A DNA stretch of 64,000 bases, taken from Prevotella sp. (GTDB lineage: Bacteria > Bacteroidota > Bacteroidia > Bacteroidales > Bacteroidaceae). Each line of letters opens with the position of its first letter. Position 1 is the stretch's first letter. Below the pieces are notes generated by a model. The model did not search any database and was not told the DNA's origin. It was given only the letters and a program-made list of their open reading frames with translations. Positions 57,110 to 64,000 of the stretch are shown in pieces. The translations under genes and the position numbers were made by a program. The stretch covers positions 1 to 64,000 of the forward strand of contig JAFUVB010000034.1 of NCBI GenBank assembly GCA_017471245.1, written 5' to 3'.

Positions 57110-59830
57110 ATGAACGAAAAAAGAGTTTATCTTTTCGGCAACGGAAAAGCCGAAGGAAATGCAAAAATGAGAGAAGCACTGGGCGGCAAGGGAGCAAACC
57201 TTGCAGAAATGAACTTAATTGGAGTTCCAGTTCCTCCCGGTTTTACAATCACAACCGATTGCTGCAACGAGTATTATCAAGTGGGTCAGGCCAAGATCAT
57301 GGAGATCTTGAACGACGACGTGATGAAAGCCGTGAAGCACATCGAAGTGTTAATGAACAGCAAGTTTGGCGACAAGGAGAATCCGCTGCTGGTTTCTGTA
57401 CGTTCAGGTGCTCGCGCATCCATGCCTGGCATGATGGACACCATCCTGAACCTGGGTTTGAACGATGAGGTAGCAGAAGGAATGGTGAAGAAGACCAACA
57501 ATCCTCACTTCGTTTACGACTCTTACCGTCGTTTCGTGCAGATGTATGGCGACGTGGTTCTTGAAATGAAGCCGGTGAACAAAGAAGATATCGACCCGTT
57601 TGAGGAAATCATTGAGAAGGTGAAGGCTGAGCGCGGCGTGAAACTCGACAAAGATTTGTCAGTTGATGAGCTGAAGAAACTGGTGAAGTTGTTCAAGGAA
57701 GCCATCAAGGAGCGCACAGGCAAGGACTTCCCCGACGATCCAATCGTGCAGCTTTGGGGTGCGATCTGCGCCGTGTTCCGTTCATGGATGAACGAGCGTG
57801 CCATCCTCTATCGCAAGATGGAAGGTATACCCGATGAATGGGGAACAGCCGTATCAGTGATGGCCATGGTGTTCGGTAACATGGGCGACACCAGTGCCAC
57901 TGGCGTTTGCTTCAGCCGTGACGCTGCAAATGGTGAGAACGTGTTCAATGGTGAGTATCTTGTAAACGCACAAGGAGAAGACGTTGTGGCTGGTATTCGC
58001 ACTCCGCAGCAGATTACCAAGCTCGGTTCTCAGCGTTGGGCAGAGCGTGCTGGCATCTCAGAAGAGGAGCGCGTTGAGAAGTATCCTTCAATGGAAGAGG
58101 CAATGCCCGAGATTTATGCTCAGCTGAATGGTATTCAGGAAAAACTGGAAGAGCACTATCACGACATGCAGGATATGGAGTTCACCGTTCAGGAAGGTAA
58201 GCTCTGGTTCTTGCAGACACGTAACGGCAAGCGCACAGGTGCTGCCATGGTGAAGATAGCCATCGACCTGCTTCACGAAGGAAAGATCGACGAGAAGACA
58301 GCCATCATGCGCTGCGAGCCGCAGAAACTTGACGAACTGCTCCACCCGGTATTCGACAAGAAAGCACTTTCCACAGCCAAGGTGATTGCGCAGGGTCTGC
58401 CTGCTTCTCCGGGTGCTGCTTGCGGACAGATTGTTTTCCATGCCGACGATGCACAAGTATGGCATGAAGACGGTCACAAAGTGGTTCTCGTGCGTATCGA
58501 AACATCTCCTGAAGACCTCGCCGGTATGTCTGCAGCAGAAGGAATCCTCACCGCTCGCGGTGGTATGACTTCCCATGCAGCCGTTGTTGCCCGCGGTATG
58601 GGTAAGTGCTGTGTGTCAGGTGTCGGAGCATTGAATGTGGACTACAAGACCAAGACCGTGGAAATCGACGGTGTTGTATATAAAGAAGGTGACTATATCT
58701 CATTGAACGGATCCACTGGACAGGTATATGCAGGCGAAGTTCCCACTAAGGCTGCTGAACTCAGCGGTGACTTCAAAGAGTTGATGGATCTCTGCGACAA
58801 GTACACCAAACTACAGGTTCGCACCAACGCAGACACGCCGCACGATGCACAGGTGGCACGAGCTTTCGGTGCAAAGGGTATCGGTTTGACTCGTACAGAG
58901 CACATGTTCTTCGAGGATAAGAAGATCATCGCCATGCGCGAAATGATTCTTGCCGACAGCGTTGCCGGTCGCGAGAAGGCACTTGCCAAGTTGCTGCCTT
59001 ACCAGAAGGCCGACTTCAAGGGTATTCTTGAGGCTATGGACGGACTGCCAGTGAACATCCGCTTGCTCGATCCGCCACTCCATGAGTTCGTTCCGCACGA
59101 TCTCGCCGGTCAGCAGACCATGGCTGATGAGATGGGCGTATCTCTTGAAACCATCAAGCGCCGTGTAGACTCTCTGGCAGAGAACAACCCGATGCTCGGT
59201 CACCGTGGTTGCCGCTTGGGTATCACATTCCCAGAAATCACTGCCATGCAGACAAAGGCCATCCTGGGTGCCGCATGCGAACTGAAGAAGGAAGGAAAGA
59301 ATCCTATTCCAGAAATCATGGTTCCGCTGATTGGTACGCTTTATGAGCTGAAACAGCAGAAGGACATCATCCAGTATGCTGCCAAGGAAGTGTTTGCAGC
59401 GGAGGGAATCGAAGTGGAATTCGAGATTGGAACAATGATTGAGATTCCGCGCGCTGCCCTGACCGCCGACCGTATCGCGACAGAAGCACAGTACTTCTCA
59501 TTCGGTACTAACGACTTGACGCAGATGACCTTCGGTTACAGCCGCGACGACATTGCTTCGTTCCTGCCTGTATACCTCGACAAGAAGATCCTGAAGGTAG
59601 ACCCGTTCCAGGTGCTCGACCAGAAGGGTGTCGGCAAACTCATCAAGTATGCCGTCAAGGAAGGTCGCTCAGTACGCCCAGAGCTACGTTGCGGCATTTG
59701 CGGTGAGCATGGTGGCGAGCCAAGTTCCGTGAAGTTCTGTGCCAAGATTGGCATGAATTATGCTTCTTGCTCTCCGTTCCGTGTGCCAATCGCACGTCTC
59801 GCTGCCGCCCAGGCTGCTGTAGAGGAGTAA
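57110..59830 (+). CDS. ppdK: Pyruvate, phosphate dikinase
   Basis: Interconverts pyruvate, ATP and phosphate with PEP, AMP and pyrophosphate, a reversible pyruvate-PEP node in anaerobic glycolysis. The 906-residue protein has the N-terminal ATP-grasp domain (VYLFGNGKAEGNAKMREALGGKGANLAEM; SGARASMPGMMDTILNLG), the phosphohistidine domain GGMTSHAAVVARGMGKCCVSG with the catalytic His, and the C-terminal TIM barrel ending in LRCGICGEHGGEPSSV with the catalytic Cys. Single gene with a strong terminator. Confidence 0.96.
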   Translation: MNEKRVYLFGNGKAEGNAKMREALGGKGANLAEMNLIGVPVPPGFTITTDCCNEYYQVGQAKIMEILNDDVMKAVKHIEVLMNSKFGDKENPLLVSVRSGARASMPGMMDTILNLGLNDEVAEGMVKKTNNPHFVYDSYRRFVQMYGDVVLEMKPVNKEDIDPFEEIIEKVKAERGVKLDKDLSVDELKKLVKLFKEAIKERTGKDFPDDPIVQLWGAICAVFRSWMNERAILYRKMEGIPDEWGTAVSVMAMVFGNMGDTSATGVCFSRDAANGENVFNGEYLVNAQGEDVVAGIRTPQQITKLGSQRWAERAGISEEERVEKYPSMEEAMPEIYAQLNGIQEKLEEHYHDMQDMEFTVQEGKLWFLQTRNGKRTGAAMVKIAIDLLHEGKIDEKTAIMRCEPQKLDELLHPVFDKKALSTAKVIAQGLPASPGAACGQIVFHADDAQVWHEDGHKVVLVRIETSPEDLAGMSAAEGILTARGGMTSHAAVVARGMGKCCVSGVGALNVDYKTKTVEIDGVVYKEGDYISLNGSTGQVYAGEVPTKAAELSGDFKELMDLCDKYTKLQVRTNADTPHDAQVARAFGAKGIGLTRTEHMFFEDKKIIAMREMILADSVAGREKALAKLLPYQKADFKGILEAMDGLPVNIRLLDPPLHEFVPHDLAGQQTMADEMGVSLETIKRRVDSLAENNPMLGHRGCRLGITFPEITAMQTKAILGAACELKKEGKNPIPEIMVPLIGTLYELKQQKDIIQYAAKEVFAAEGIEVEFEIGTMIEIPRAALTADRIATEAQYFSFGTNDLTQMTFGYSRDDIASFLPVYLDKKILKVDPFQVLDQKGVGKLIKYAVKEGRSVRPELRCGICGEHGGEPSSVKFCAKIGMNYASCSPFRVPIARLAAAQAAVEE

Positions 59831-59861
59831 TCGTTTTTTACAAAAAGAGATATTAATATTT

Positions 59862-59895
59862 AGGATGCGTCTGCTCGTCAGGCGCATCCTTTATT
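59862..59895 (+). terminator. Intrinsic terminator of ppdK
   Basis: A 12-bp stem (AGGATGCGTCTG / CAGGCGCATCCT, one G-U pair) with a 5-base loop, followed by TTATTAT. Confidence 0.85.
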
Positions 59896-59972
59896 ATATA
59901 TTCCTACATCAAAAAGCGAATTTTGATGTATTTCTGCATAACCACTTGATTTTTAAGTTCTTATATAGAATC

Positions 59973-60329
59973 ATGTGTTACCCGCTGCGTAATCTGCTGC
60001 GTTACCTGCTGCGTATTTTCCTTGATCCATTTTTCCCCGAGTTGAAGGCGATAATTCAGTTTTTTTGATGGATTCAGGGTTTCGTAAAACTTGAAAAGTT
60101 CAGAGGTTGTTTTCAATGGGCATGCTTAATAGGCGAGGGAAGGTTGGCAATTGCCAAAGGAAAACGATCTATAGATTATGAAAGAAAACTCATTGGATTA
60201 TGGAAAAACACTCATTAGATAGTGGAAATACATTCATTTGATAATGGAAAACACTCATTAGATAATGGAAAAACGCAAAAGAAAAATACGCAGCAGGTAA
60301 CGCAGCAGATTACGCAGCAGGTAACACAT
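59973..60329. repeat. Inverted-repeat element with 12-bp arm units (copy 2)
   Basis: Arms of 44 bp at 59973-60016 and 60286-60329 are inverted copies differing at one base; with a short extension inside they reach about 50 bp. Each arm is ATGTG plus three 12-mers of type TTACCTGCTGCG. The core is 270 bases with an unrelated tandem repeat (60161-60269). The outside ends match the element at 38316-38513, but the core does not, so arms and cores have been recombined. Confidence 0.9.
60161..60269. repeat. About 22-bp tandem array, unit AAAACACTCATTAGATAATGGA
   Basis: Five units of 20-24 bp (60161, 60185, 60205, 60227, 60249), the inner three closest to consensus. It is inside the inverted-repeat element and unrelated in sequence to the CCTATGCTTTT arrays, though similar in period. 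Confidence 0.75.
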
Positions 60330-60413
60330 GGTTTCTTTCAACTCTCTGTAAACCAAATGATTATGCAAAGATGCTTTAACGTTTCTTTTTTTCGTTGGAA
60401 GTGTTTGGAGAAC

Positions 60414-60524
60414 AATGACCGTTTACCATTGACCGTTTACCATTGAACATTGACCGTTTACCATTGAACATTGACCGCTTACCATTGACTATTGACCATT
60501 GAGCATGTTCATTGACCATTATTT
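60414..60524. repeat. Heptamer array, ATTGACC/GTTTACC units
   Basis: Sixteen near-contiguous 7-bp units (one has 6 bases). ATTGACC and GTTTACC alternate, with ATTGAAC, GCTTACC and ATTGACT variants. The same unit family is at 38364-38468, but here the array lies outside the inverted-repeat element, 84 bases after it. Confidence 0.85.
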
Positions 60525-60530
60525 AGTGTT

Positions 60531-60640
60531 AAAGCATAGGTTTTAAGGCTCAAAAACATAGATTTTGAGTAACGAGAGCATAGGTTTTGAGCAACGAGAG
60601 CATAGGTTTTGCGCGTTAAAAGTGTAGGTTTGAGCAGGAA
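60531..60640 (-). repeat. 22-bp tandem array, core CCTATGCTTTT, inverted (locus 3 of 3)
   Basis: Five units with an exact 22-bp period (60531, 60553, 60575, 60597, 60619), reading AGAGCATAGGTTTTGAGCAACG on the plus strand, the reverse complement of the core found at 12172 and 38627. It begins 6 bases after the heptamer array and ends about 80 bases before the promoter of the glucosaminidase gene. Confidence 0.87.
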
Positions 60641-60718
60641 GTGTATGTAGATTGAAAAATTAAAGCATCGGTATTGTGAAAAACTTCCTAATGCTGCATT
60701 TGTCTCGCCTTTATTTCG

Positions 60719-60726
60719 TAACTTTG
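60719..60726 (+). promoter_or_regulatory. -7 box of the glucosaminidase gene
   Basis: TAACTTTG, 24 bases before the ATG. A TTTG at 60699-60702 is only 16 bases upstream, shorter than the usual spacer. Confidence 0.5.
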
Positions 60727-60749
60727 CAACCGACAAAAATAAAATCGCA

Positions 60750-61670
60750 ATGAAGAAACTGTTCAACCTCTTGATGTTCCTCGCCATAGCTGAATCAGCC
60801 ATGGCGCAGCAGATGAAATGGAGCGTCACTTTTCAGACATACATCGATCAATACAAGGATCTTGCCATTGAAGAAATGCTGAAATATAAGATTCCAGCCA
60901 GCATCACATTGGCACAAGGACTCTTTGAAAGTGGGGCGGGCAAGAGCGAACTTGCCATCAAGGGCAACAATCACTTTGGTATTAAGTGCCACGGATGGAC
61001 GGGGCGCACCGTCCATTTCGACGATGATGCCAGTCAGGAGTGCTTCCGCGCATACGACAATGCGCTGCAAAGCTATGAAGACCACAGCAAGTTTCTTTAC
61101 GGCAACCAGCGATATAAGAAACTGTTCTCGCTCTCGGTGAAAGACTATAAGGGATGGGCTCACGGACTGAAAGAGTGCGGATATGCCACGAATCCCACCT
61201 ACGCGCAGCGGCTCATCAACCTGATTGAGCTGTATAAGCTGTATCAGTATGATGATGCCAAGAGTTTCGACAAGTTCATGGCAGCCAATTCGGGCAAGAG
61301 AACATCCACTCCCGACGGCACGTTGCTGCACCCCATACACATCTATAACAAGAATTATTTCCTGCAGGCACGGCGTGGCGACACGTTCAAAATGATTGGA
61401 AAGGAGATCGGAATCAGTGCCAAGAAGATTGCTAAGTATAACGAGCGGAACGTGAACGATCAGCTGACCGAGAACGAAGTGATATGGCTGAAGAAGAAAC
61501 AGAAGAAAGCCGACAAGGCATATCAAGGCCGTCTGCACCGCGTGAAGGCAGGAGAGAGCATGTATTCCATCGCACAATACTATGGCATTCGGCTGAAGAG
61601 TCTTTACAAAATGAACCGTCTGAGCCCGGACTACCAGCTTCGCATTGGTGACCAGCTAAGGGTAAGATAG
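60750..61670 (+). CDS. Secreted glucosaminidase (GH73-like) with LysM domains
   Basis: A 306-residue cell-wall hydrolase. Signal peptide to about residue 19 (ESAMA), a glucosaminidase domain at about 25-165 (ITLAQGLFESGAGKSELAIKGNNHFGIKC with the catalytic Glu, then YDNALQSYEDHSKFL and YATNPTYAQRL), and two C-terminal LysM-like units: ARRGDTFKMIGKEIGISAKKIAKYN and VKAGESMYSIAQYYGIRLKSLYKMN. It cleaves the glycan backbone of peptidoglycan and binds it through LysM. The first 30 codons have a strong Ala/Met bias, as usual for exported proteins. Confidence 0.88.
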   Translation: MKKLFNLLMFLAIAESAMAQQMKWSVTFQTYIDQYKDLAIEEMLKYKIPASITLAQGLFESGAGKSELAIKGNNHFGIKCHGWTGRTVHFDDDASQECFRAYDNALQSYEDHSKFLYGNQRYKKLFSLSVKDYKGWAHGLKECGYATNPTYAQRLINLIELYKLYQYDDAKSFDKFMAANSGKRTSTPDGTLLHPIHIYNKNYFLQARRGDTFKMIGKEIGISAKKIAKYNERNVNDQLTENEVIWLKKKQKKADKAYQGRLHRVKAGESMYSIAQYYGIRLKSLYKMNRLSPDYQLRIGDQLRVR

Positions 61671-61761
61671 GCAGTCGGTCAGGATTGGCCATCGGCAAGT
61701 TGTCTATGCGAAAATGCTTGCCGAAGAAGCAACGGCGCGAAATCACATTCATTCAGGTCGG

Positions 61762-63501
61762 TTATTTGCCGGCCTGAAGTTTTTTCAGCCTGCGCAAAGC
61801 CTCGGGAGCAGTAGGGTATAGCTGCAGCGCCTTGTTGTAGTTGGCGATGGCAGCTTCTTTCATGTGCTCCTTTTCGCATTCTTTTCCGAGCATGATATAC
61901 TCCACGGCGAGTCGCTTCAGCATGTCGTCGATGCGGTTGCGCTCAGCTATTAGCGCGTCTTTTTCCTGTTTCAGCAGATTGATTGAATTGAGTTTCCGGC
62001 GAATGAGGCGCTTTGCGGCAGGCTTCTCAATGTCGTATCGGCTATGGATGGCAGCGAAGAAATGATTGAGGAACTGGTCGAAATCTCCCGCATCAAATGC
62101 CAATGCAGCGTCGTGATAGTCCTTGTCGGCTTTGCTTTCCGCCAATGCAGCCGTGATAACGCGGTCGTTGTTGTATTGACGAGCGAACTGTTTCACCTCT
62201 GGTCTCACAAAAACATGCTCGCGCCGGATGGGTTCTGTGAGCGACATACCGCCGAGCGACGTGCAGCGCGACAGTGCCACGTAGGTCTGTCCGCCCGCAA
62301 AAATGCCGCCCGAAAAGTCGATAACCACCTGGCGGAACGTCAGTCCCTGGCTCTTGTGAATGGTCATTGCCCATGCCAGACGGATGGGGAACTGAATGAA
62401 AACTCCGATTTCCTCTTCCTCGATCTTCTGTTCCTTTTCGTTGAAAGTATACCTCACGTTGCTCCAGTGTTCCGGTTCCACCTCGTATTCGTTACCGTCT
62501 TCCGTGATCACATATATCACTCCCAGTTCTTCGTCGATGGCTTCCACCACACCGAGCGTGCCGTTCACCCATCGTTTGTCCATGTCGTTCTTGATGAAGA
62601 CTATCTGTGCGCCCGGTTTGATGAACAGCTCCATCTGCGTGGGCAGGCTGCTTTCGGGGAACTCGCCCTTGATGATACCCTTGAAACACGTGGGTTCTCC
62701 GGGCAGTTCCTGCAAATGTTTCTCGTTGATATAGTCCACCTGGTCGCGCCGTGAAGACAGTGTGATGGCGAGCTGGCTACCGTTGGCGTCGCCCTTCAGA
62801 GGCTTTCCCACCTGCGCATTCAGCATCTGCAGGTCGGGCTGTGTCACCTCGCTCATCCTGATATGGTCGAGAATGGAAAGGAAGAGCGGGTCTTTCTGCC
62901 GGTATACCTTCTTCAGTTCCACACATACAAGCTGAAAATTGCGGAACACATGGGCATCGAAGAAGAACGCGCTGGGATAGAACGGCGAGAGAAACTGCCG
63001 GTCTTCTTCTTTCACAACGGGCTCCAACTGGTATACATCGCCCACTAACAGTAACTGTTTTCCGCCGAATGGTTCGCGCATATTCCTGTTGTAGATGCGC
63101 AACACCTTGTCAATGAAATCCAGAATGTCGGCTCTCACCATGCTGATCTCGTCGATAATGATCAGCTCTAACTCCTGCAATATCTTGCGTTTCTCACCGT
63201 TATAGCGCAGCGTGTCGCGGATGTTGCGTGCATTATAGCGAGTGTCGTTGGGCAATAGGGGATGAAACGGCAGTTTGAAGAAACTGTGCAGCGTGCTGCC
63301 ACCCACGTTGATGGCGGCAATGCCGGTAGGAGCCAGCACCACGTGTTTCTTTTTCGTATGCTTGCAAATGTATCTGAGAAAAGTGGATTTACCCGTCCCT
63401 GCCTTTCCGGTGAGGAAAAGCGAGCGACGGGTATATTGGATAATCTGCAGTGCCTGCTGTAATTCTTTGTTGTCTAAATCAATGCTCTCGATGTCGTTCA
63501 C
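61762..63501 (-). CDS. PIF1/RecD-like helicase with C-terminal TPR-like repeat
   Basis: A 579-residue superfamily 1B helicase. Walker A FLTGKAGTGKSTF, Walker B LIIIDEISMVRADILDF, motif III LLVGDVYQLEPV, and the late GQTYVALSRCTSL are visible, so the ATPase is complete. Beyond about residue 490 there is a basic coiled-coil segment (KRLIRRKLNSINLLKQEKDAL) and a single TPR-like repeat (AAIANYNKALQLYPTAPEALRRLKKL). PIF1-type enzymes unwind G-quadruplexes or D-loops. Convergent with the glucosaminidase gene; no terminator between them was recognised. Confidence 0.85.
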   Translation of the reverse strand: MNDIESIDLDNKELQQALQIIQYTRRSLFLTGKAGTGKSTFLRYICKHTKKKHVVLAPTGIAAINVGGSTLHSFFKLPFHPLLPNDTRYNARNIRDTLRYNGEKRKILQELELIIIDEISMVRADILDFIDKVLRIYNRNMREPFGGKQLLLVGDVYQLEPVVKEEDRQFLSPFYPSAFFFDAHVFRNFQLVCVELKKVYRQKDPLFLSILDHIRMSEVTQPDLQMLNAQVGKPLKGDANGSQLAITLSSRRDQVDYINEKHLQELPGEPTCFKGIIKGEFPESSLPTQMELFIKPGAQIVFIKNDMDKRWVNGTLGVVEAIDEELGVIYVITEDGNEYEVEPEHWSNVRYTFNEKEQKIEEEEIGVFIQFPIRLAWAMTIHKSQGLTFRQVVIDFSGGIFAGGQTYVALSRCTSLGGMSLTEPIRREHVFVRPEVKQFARQYNNDRVITAALAESKADKDYHDAALAFDAGDFDQFLNHFFAAIHSRYDIEKPAAKRLIRRKLNSINLLKQEKDALIAERNRIDDMLKRLAVEYIMLGKECEKEHMKEAAIANYNKALQLYPTAPEALRRLKKLQAGK

Positions 63502-63504
63502 GAA

Positions 63505-64000
63505 CTACAAGTCTTCAAATTTAACGGGTTGTTCTTTCGGAATCTGCGCCGGTTGCTGCGAATTGCCTTGCGACGGATCCTGATTGCCTGAATTGTTGTC
63601 GTTCTCGTCCATGATTATGGGATTGCCGTCTTCATCCAAAAGAATCTCATCATCCATCTCAATGGCGAGCGTATCGGCATCAACGGTGTCGCGCACCTGT
63701 CCGTAATAGCTTGAGCAATTGTACAGATCGTTGGTGATATTGGCATCTGCCGGTTTCTTGAAATGGCCGTGATACTTCTTGAAAGCAGGGTCGTTCATCA
63801 CCGATTCCAGGAAATATCCGCAGATGGGAAGTGCCGTTTTGCTTCCCTGTCCGAGTGCTCCCGTGCGGAAATGAATAGACCTGTATTCACCGCCAACCCA
63901 TGCACCGCAAACCAAATTCGGACTCACGCACATGAACCAGGCATCTGAATGGTTGTTCGAAGTGCCGGTCTTGCCGCCGAAATCGGTATCCAAAGCACCC
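63505..64000 (-). CDS. Class A penicillin-binding protein, C-terminal part (partial)
   Basis: The coding region enters from the right edge. The visible 165 or so residues hold the end of a transpeptidase domain: the KTGTSNNHSDAWFMCVSP motif (KTG triad) and VCGAWVGGEYRSIHFRTGALGQGSKTALPI, as in PBP1A. After that comes a non-catalytic tail, acidic (MDDEILLDEDGNPIIMDE) and then Asn/Gln/Pro-rich. Class A enzymes polymerise and cross-link peptidoglycan. Only 3 bases separate its stop from the helicase start, so the two genes may be co-transcribed. Confidence 0.85.
   Translation of the reverse strand, partial: GALDTDFGGKTGTSNNHSDAWFMCVSPNLVCGAWVGGEYRSIHFRTGALGQGSKTALPICGYFLESVMNDPAFKKYHGHFKKPADANITNDLYNCSSYYGQVRDTVDADTLAIEMDDEILLDEDGNPIIMDENDNNSGNQDPSQGNSQQPAQIPKEQPVKFEDL

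Noticed and set aside
60222-60446. A 74-codon plus-strand frame across the second repeat element
   Set aside because: Translation of the repeat arms only (TQQVTQQ pattern); no independent evidence of coding.
59831-60749. Remnant of an insertion sequence or integrated element
   Set aside because: No transposase, integrase or target duplication was found. The inverted arms point to a small non-autonomous element at most.

Overview
The window looks like a chromosome segment of a Bacteroidota species, most likely Prevotellaceae (inference). The evidence is the family content (DUF1573, DUF3078 and DUF4296 proteins, M64 and C11 peptidases, FucP/FucI, an NADP-type GdhA), the near absence of Shine-Dalgarno sequences, and many copies of the Bacteroidota promoter signature TTTG-N19/20-TAnnTTTG just upstream of start codons. 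No rRNA, tRNA, phage, IS transposase or CRISPR array was recognised. Most genes are core housekeeping genes in short operons.

Layout. 0.1-2.7 kb: a LytS-type histidine kinase broken by a frameshift, riboflavin synthase, and a divergent DUF1232 membrane protein. 2.7-11.6 kb (minus strand): pyrG, yidC, an S9 peptidase and two paralogous MFS transporters. 11.6-12.4 kb: an intergenic block of palindromes and 22-bp tandem repeats. 12.4-16.9 kb: DUF3078 and DUF1573 proteins, aspS, a histone-H1-like winged-helix protein and a second small winged-helix-like protein. 17.0-19.9 kb: xylB-xylA. 20.2-26.8 kb: GDP-L-fucose synthesis (manC-gmd-fcl) followed by fucI-fucP. 26.9-30.9 kb (minus): valS with a C11-peptidase lipoprotein. 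31.2-33.6 kb: mazG, a lipocalin-like lipoprotein and rnz. 33.7-38.2 kb: a free-standing protein resembling a type IX sorting domain, an envelope-stress-like operon (L,D-transpeptidase, ECF sigma factor, membrane anti-sigma candidate, Spy-like sensor) and a beta-barrel protein. 38.3-38.7 kb: a second intergenic repeat block. 38.7-46.0 kb: nudix and ispE (minus), then ileS, a DksA-like gene, lspA, a DUF4296 lipoprotein and a small orphan. 46.2-53.7 kb (minus): gdhA and a five-gene acid-sugar catabolic cluster (DUF1537 kinase, PdxA2-like dehydrogenase, Fe-alcohol dehydrogenase, SSS symporter, DHDPS-family lyase). 53.8-56.9 kb (minus): rlmCD-like, folK-like and an M64 peptidase. 57.1-59.8 kb: ppdK. 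59.9-60.7 kb: the largest repeat block. 60.7-64 kb: a LysM glucosaminidase, a PIF1-like helicase with a TPR-like tail, and the C-terminus of a class A penicillin-binding protein running off the right edge.

The most unusual feature is a modular family of intergenic repeats at three distant sites. It comprises (i) an inverted-repeat element with about 41-44-bp arms made of 12-bp TTACCTGCTGCG units, present at 38.3 and 60.0 kb with different cores; (ii) arrays of a 7-bp ATTGACC unit at the same two sites; and (iii) arrays with an almost exact 22-bp period and the core CCTATGCTTTT at all three sites, in either orientation. A further block of nested palindromes built from GTGACATTGAA lies at 11.9-12.1 kb. 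Also notable is an isoleucyl-tRNA synthetase whose class I HxGH signature is GIHH, the GxHH variant reported for mupirocin hyper-resistant IleRS2.
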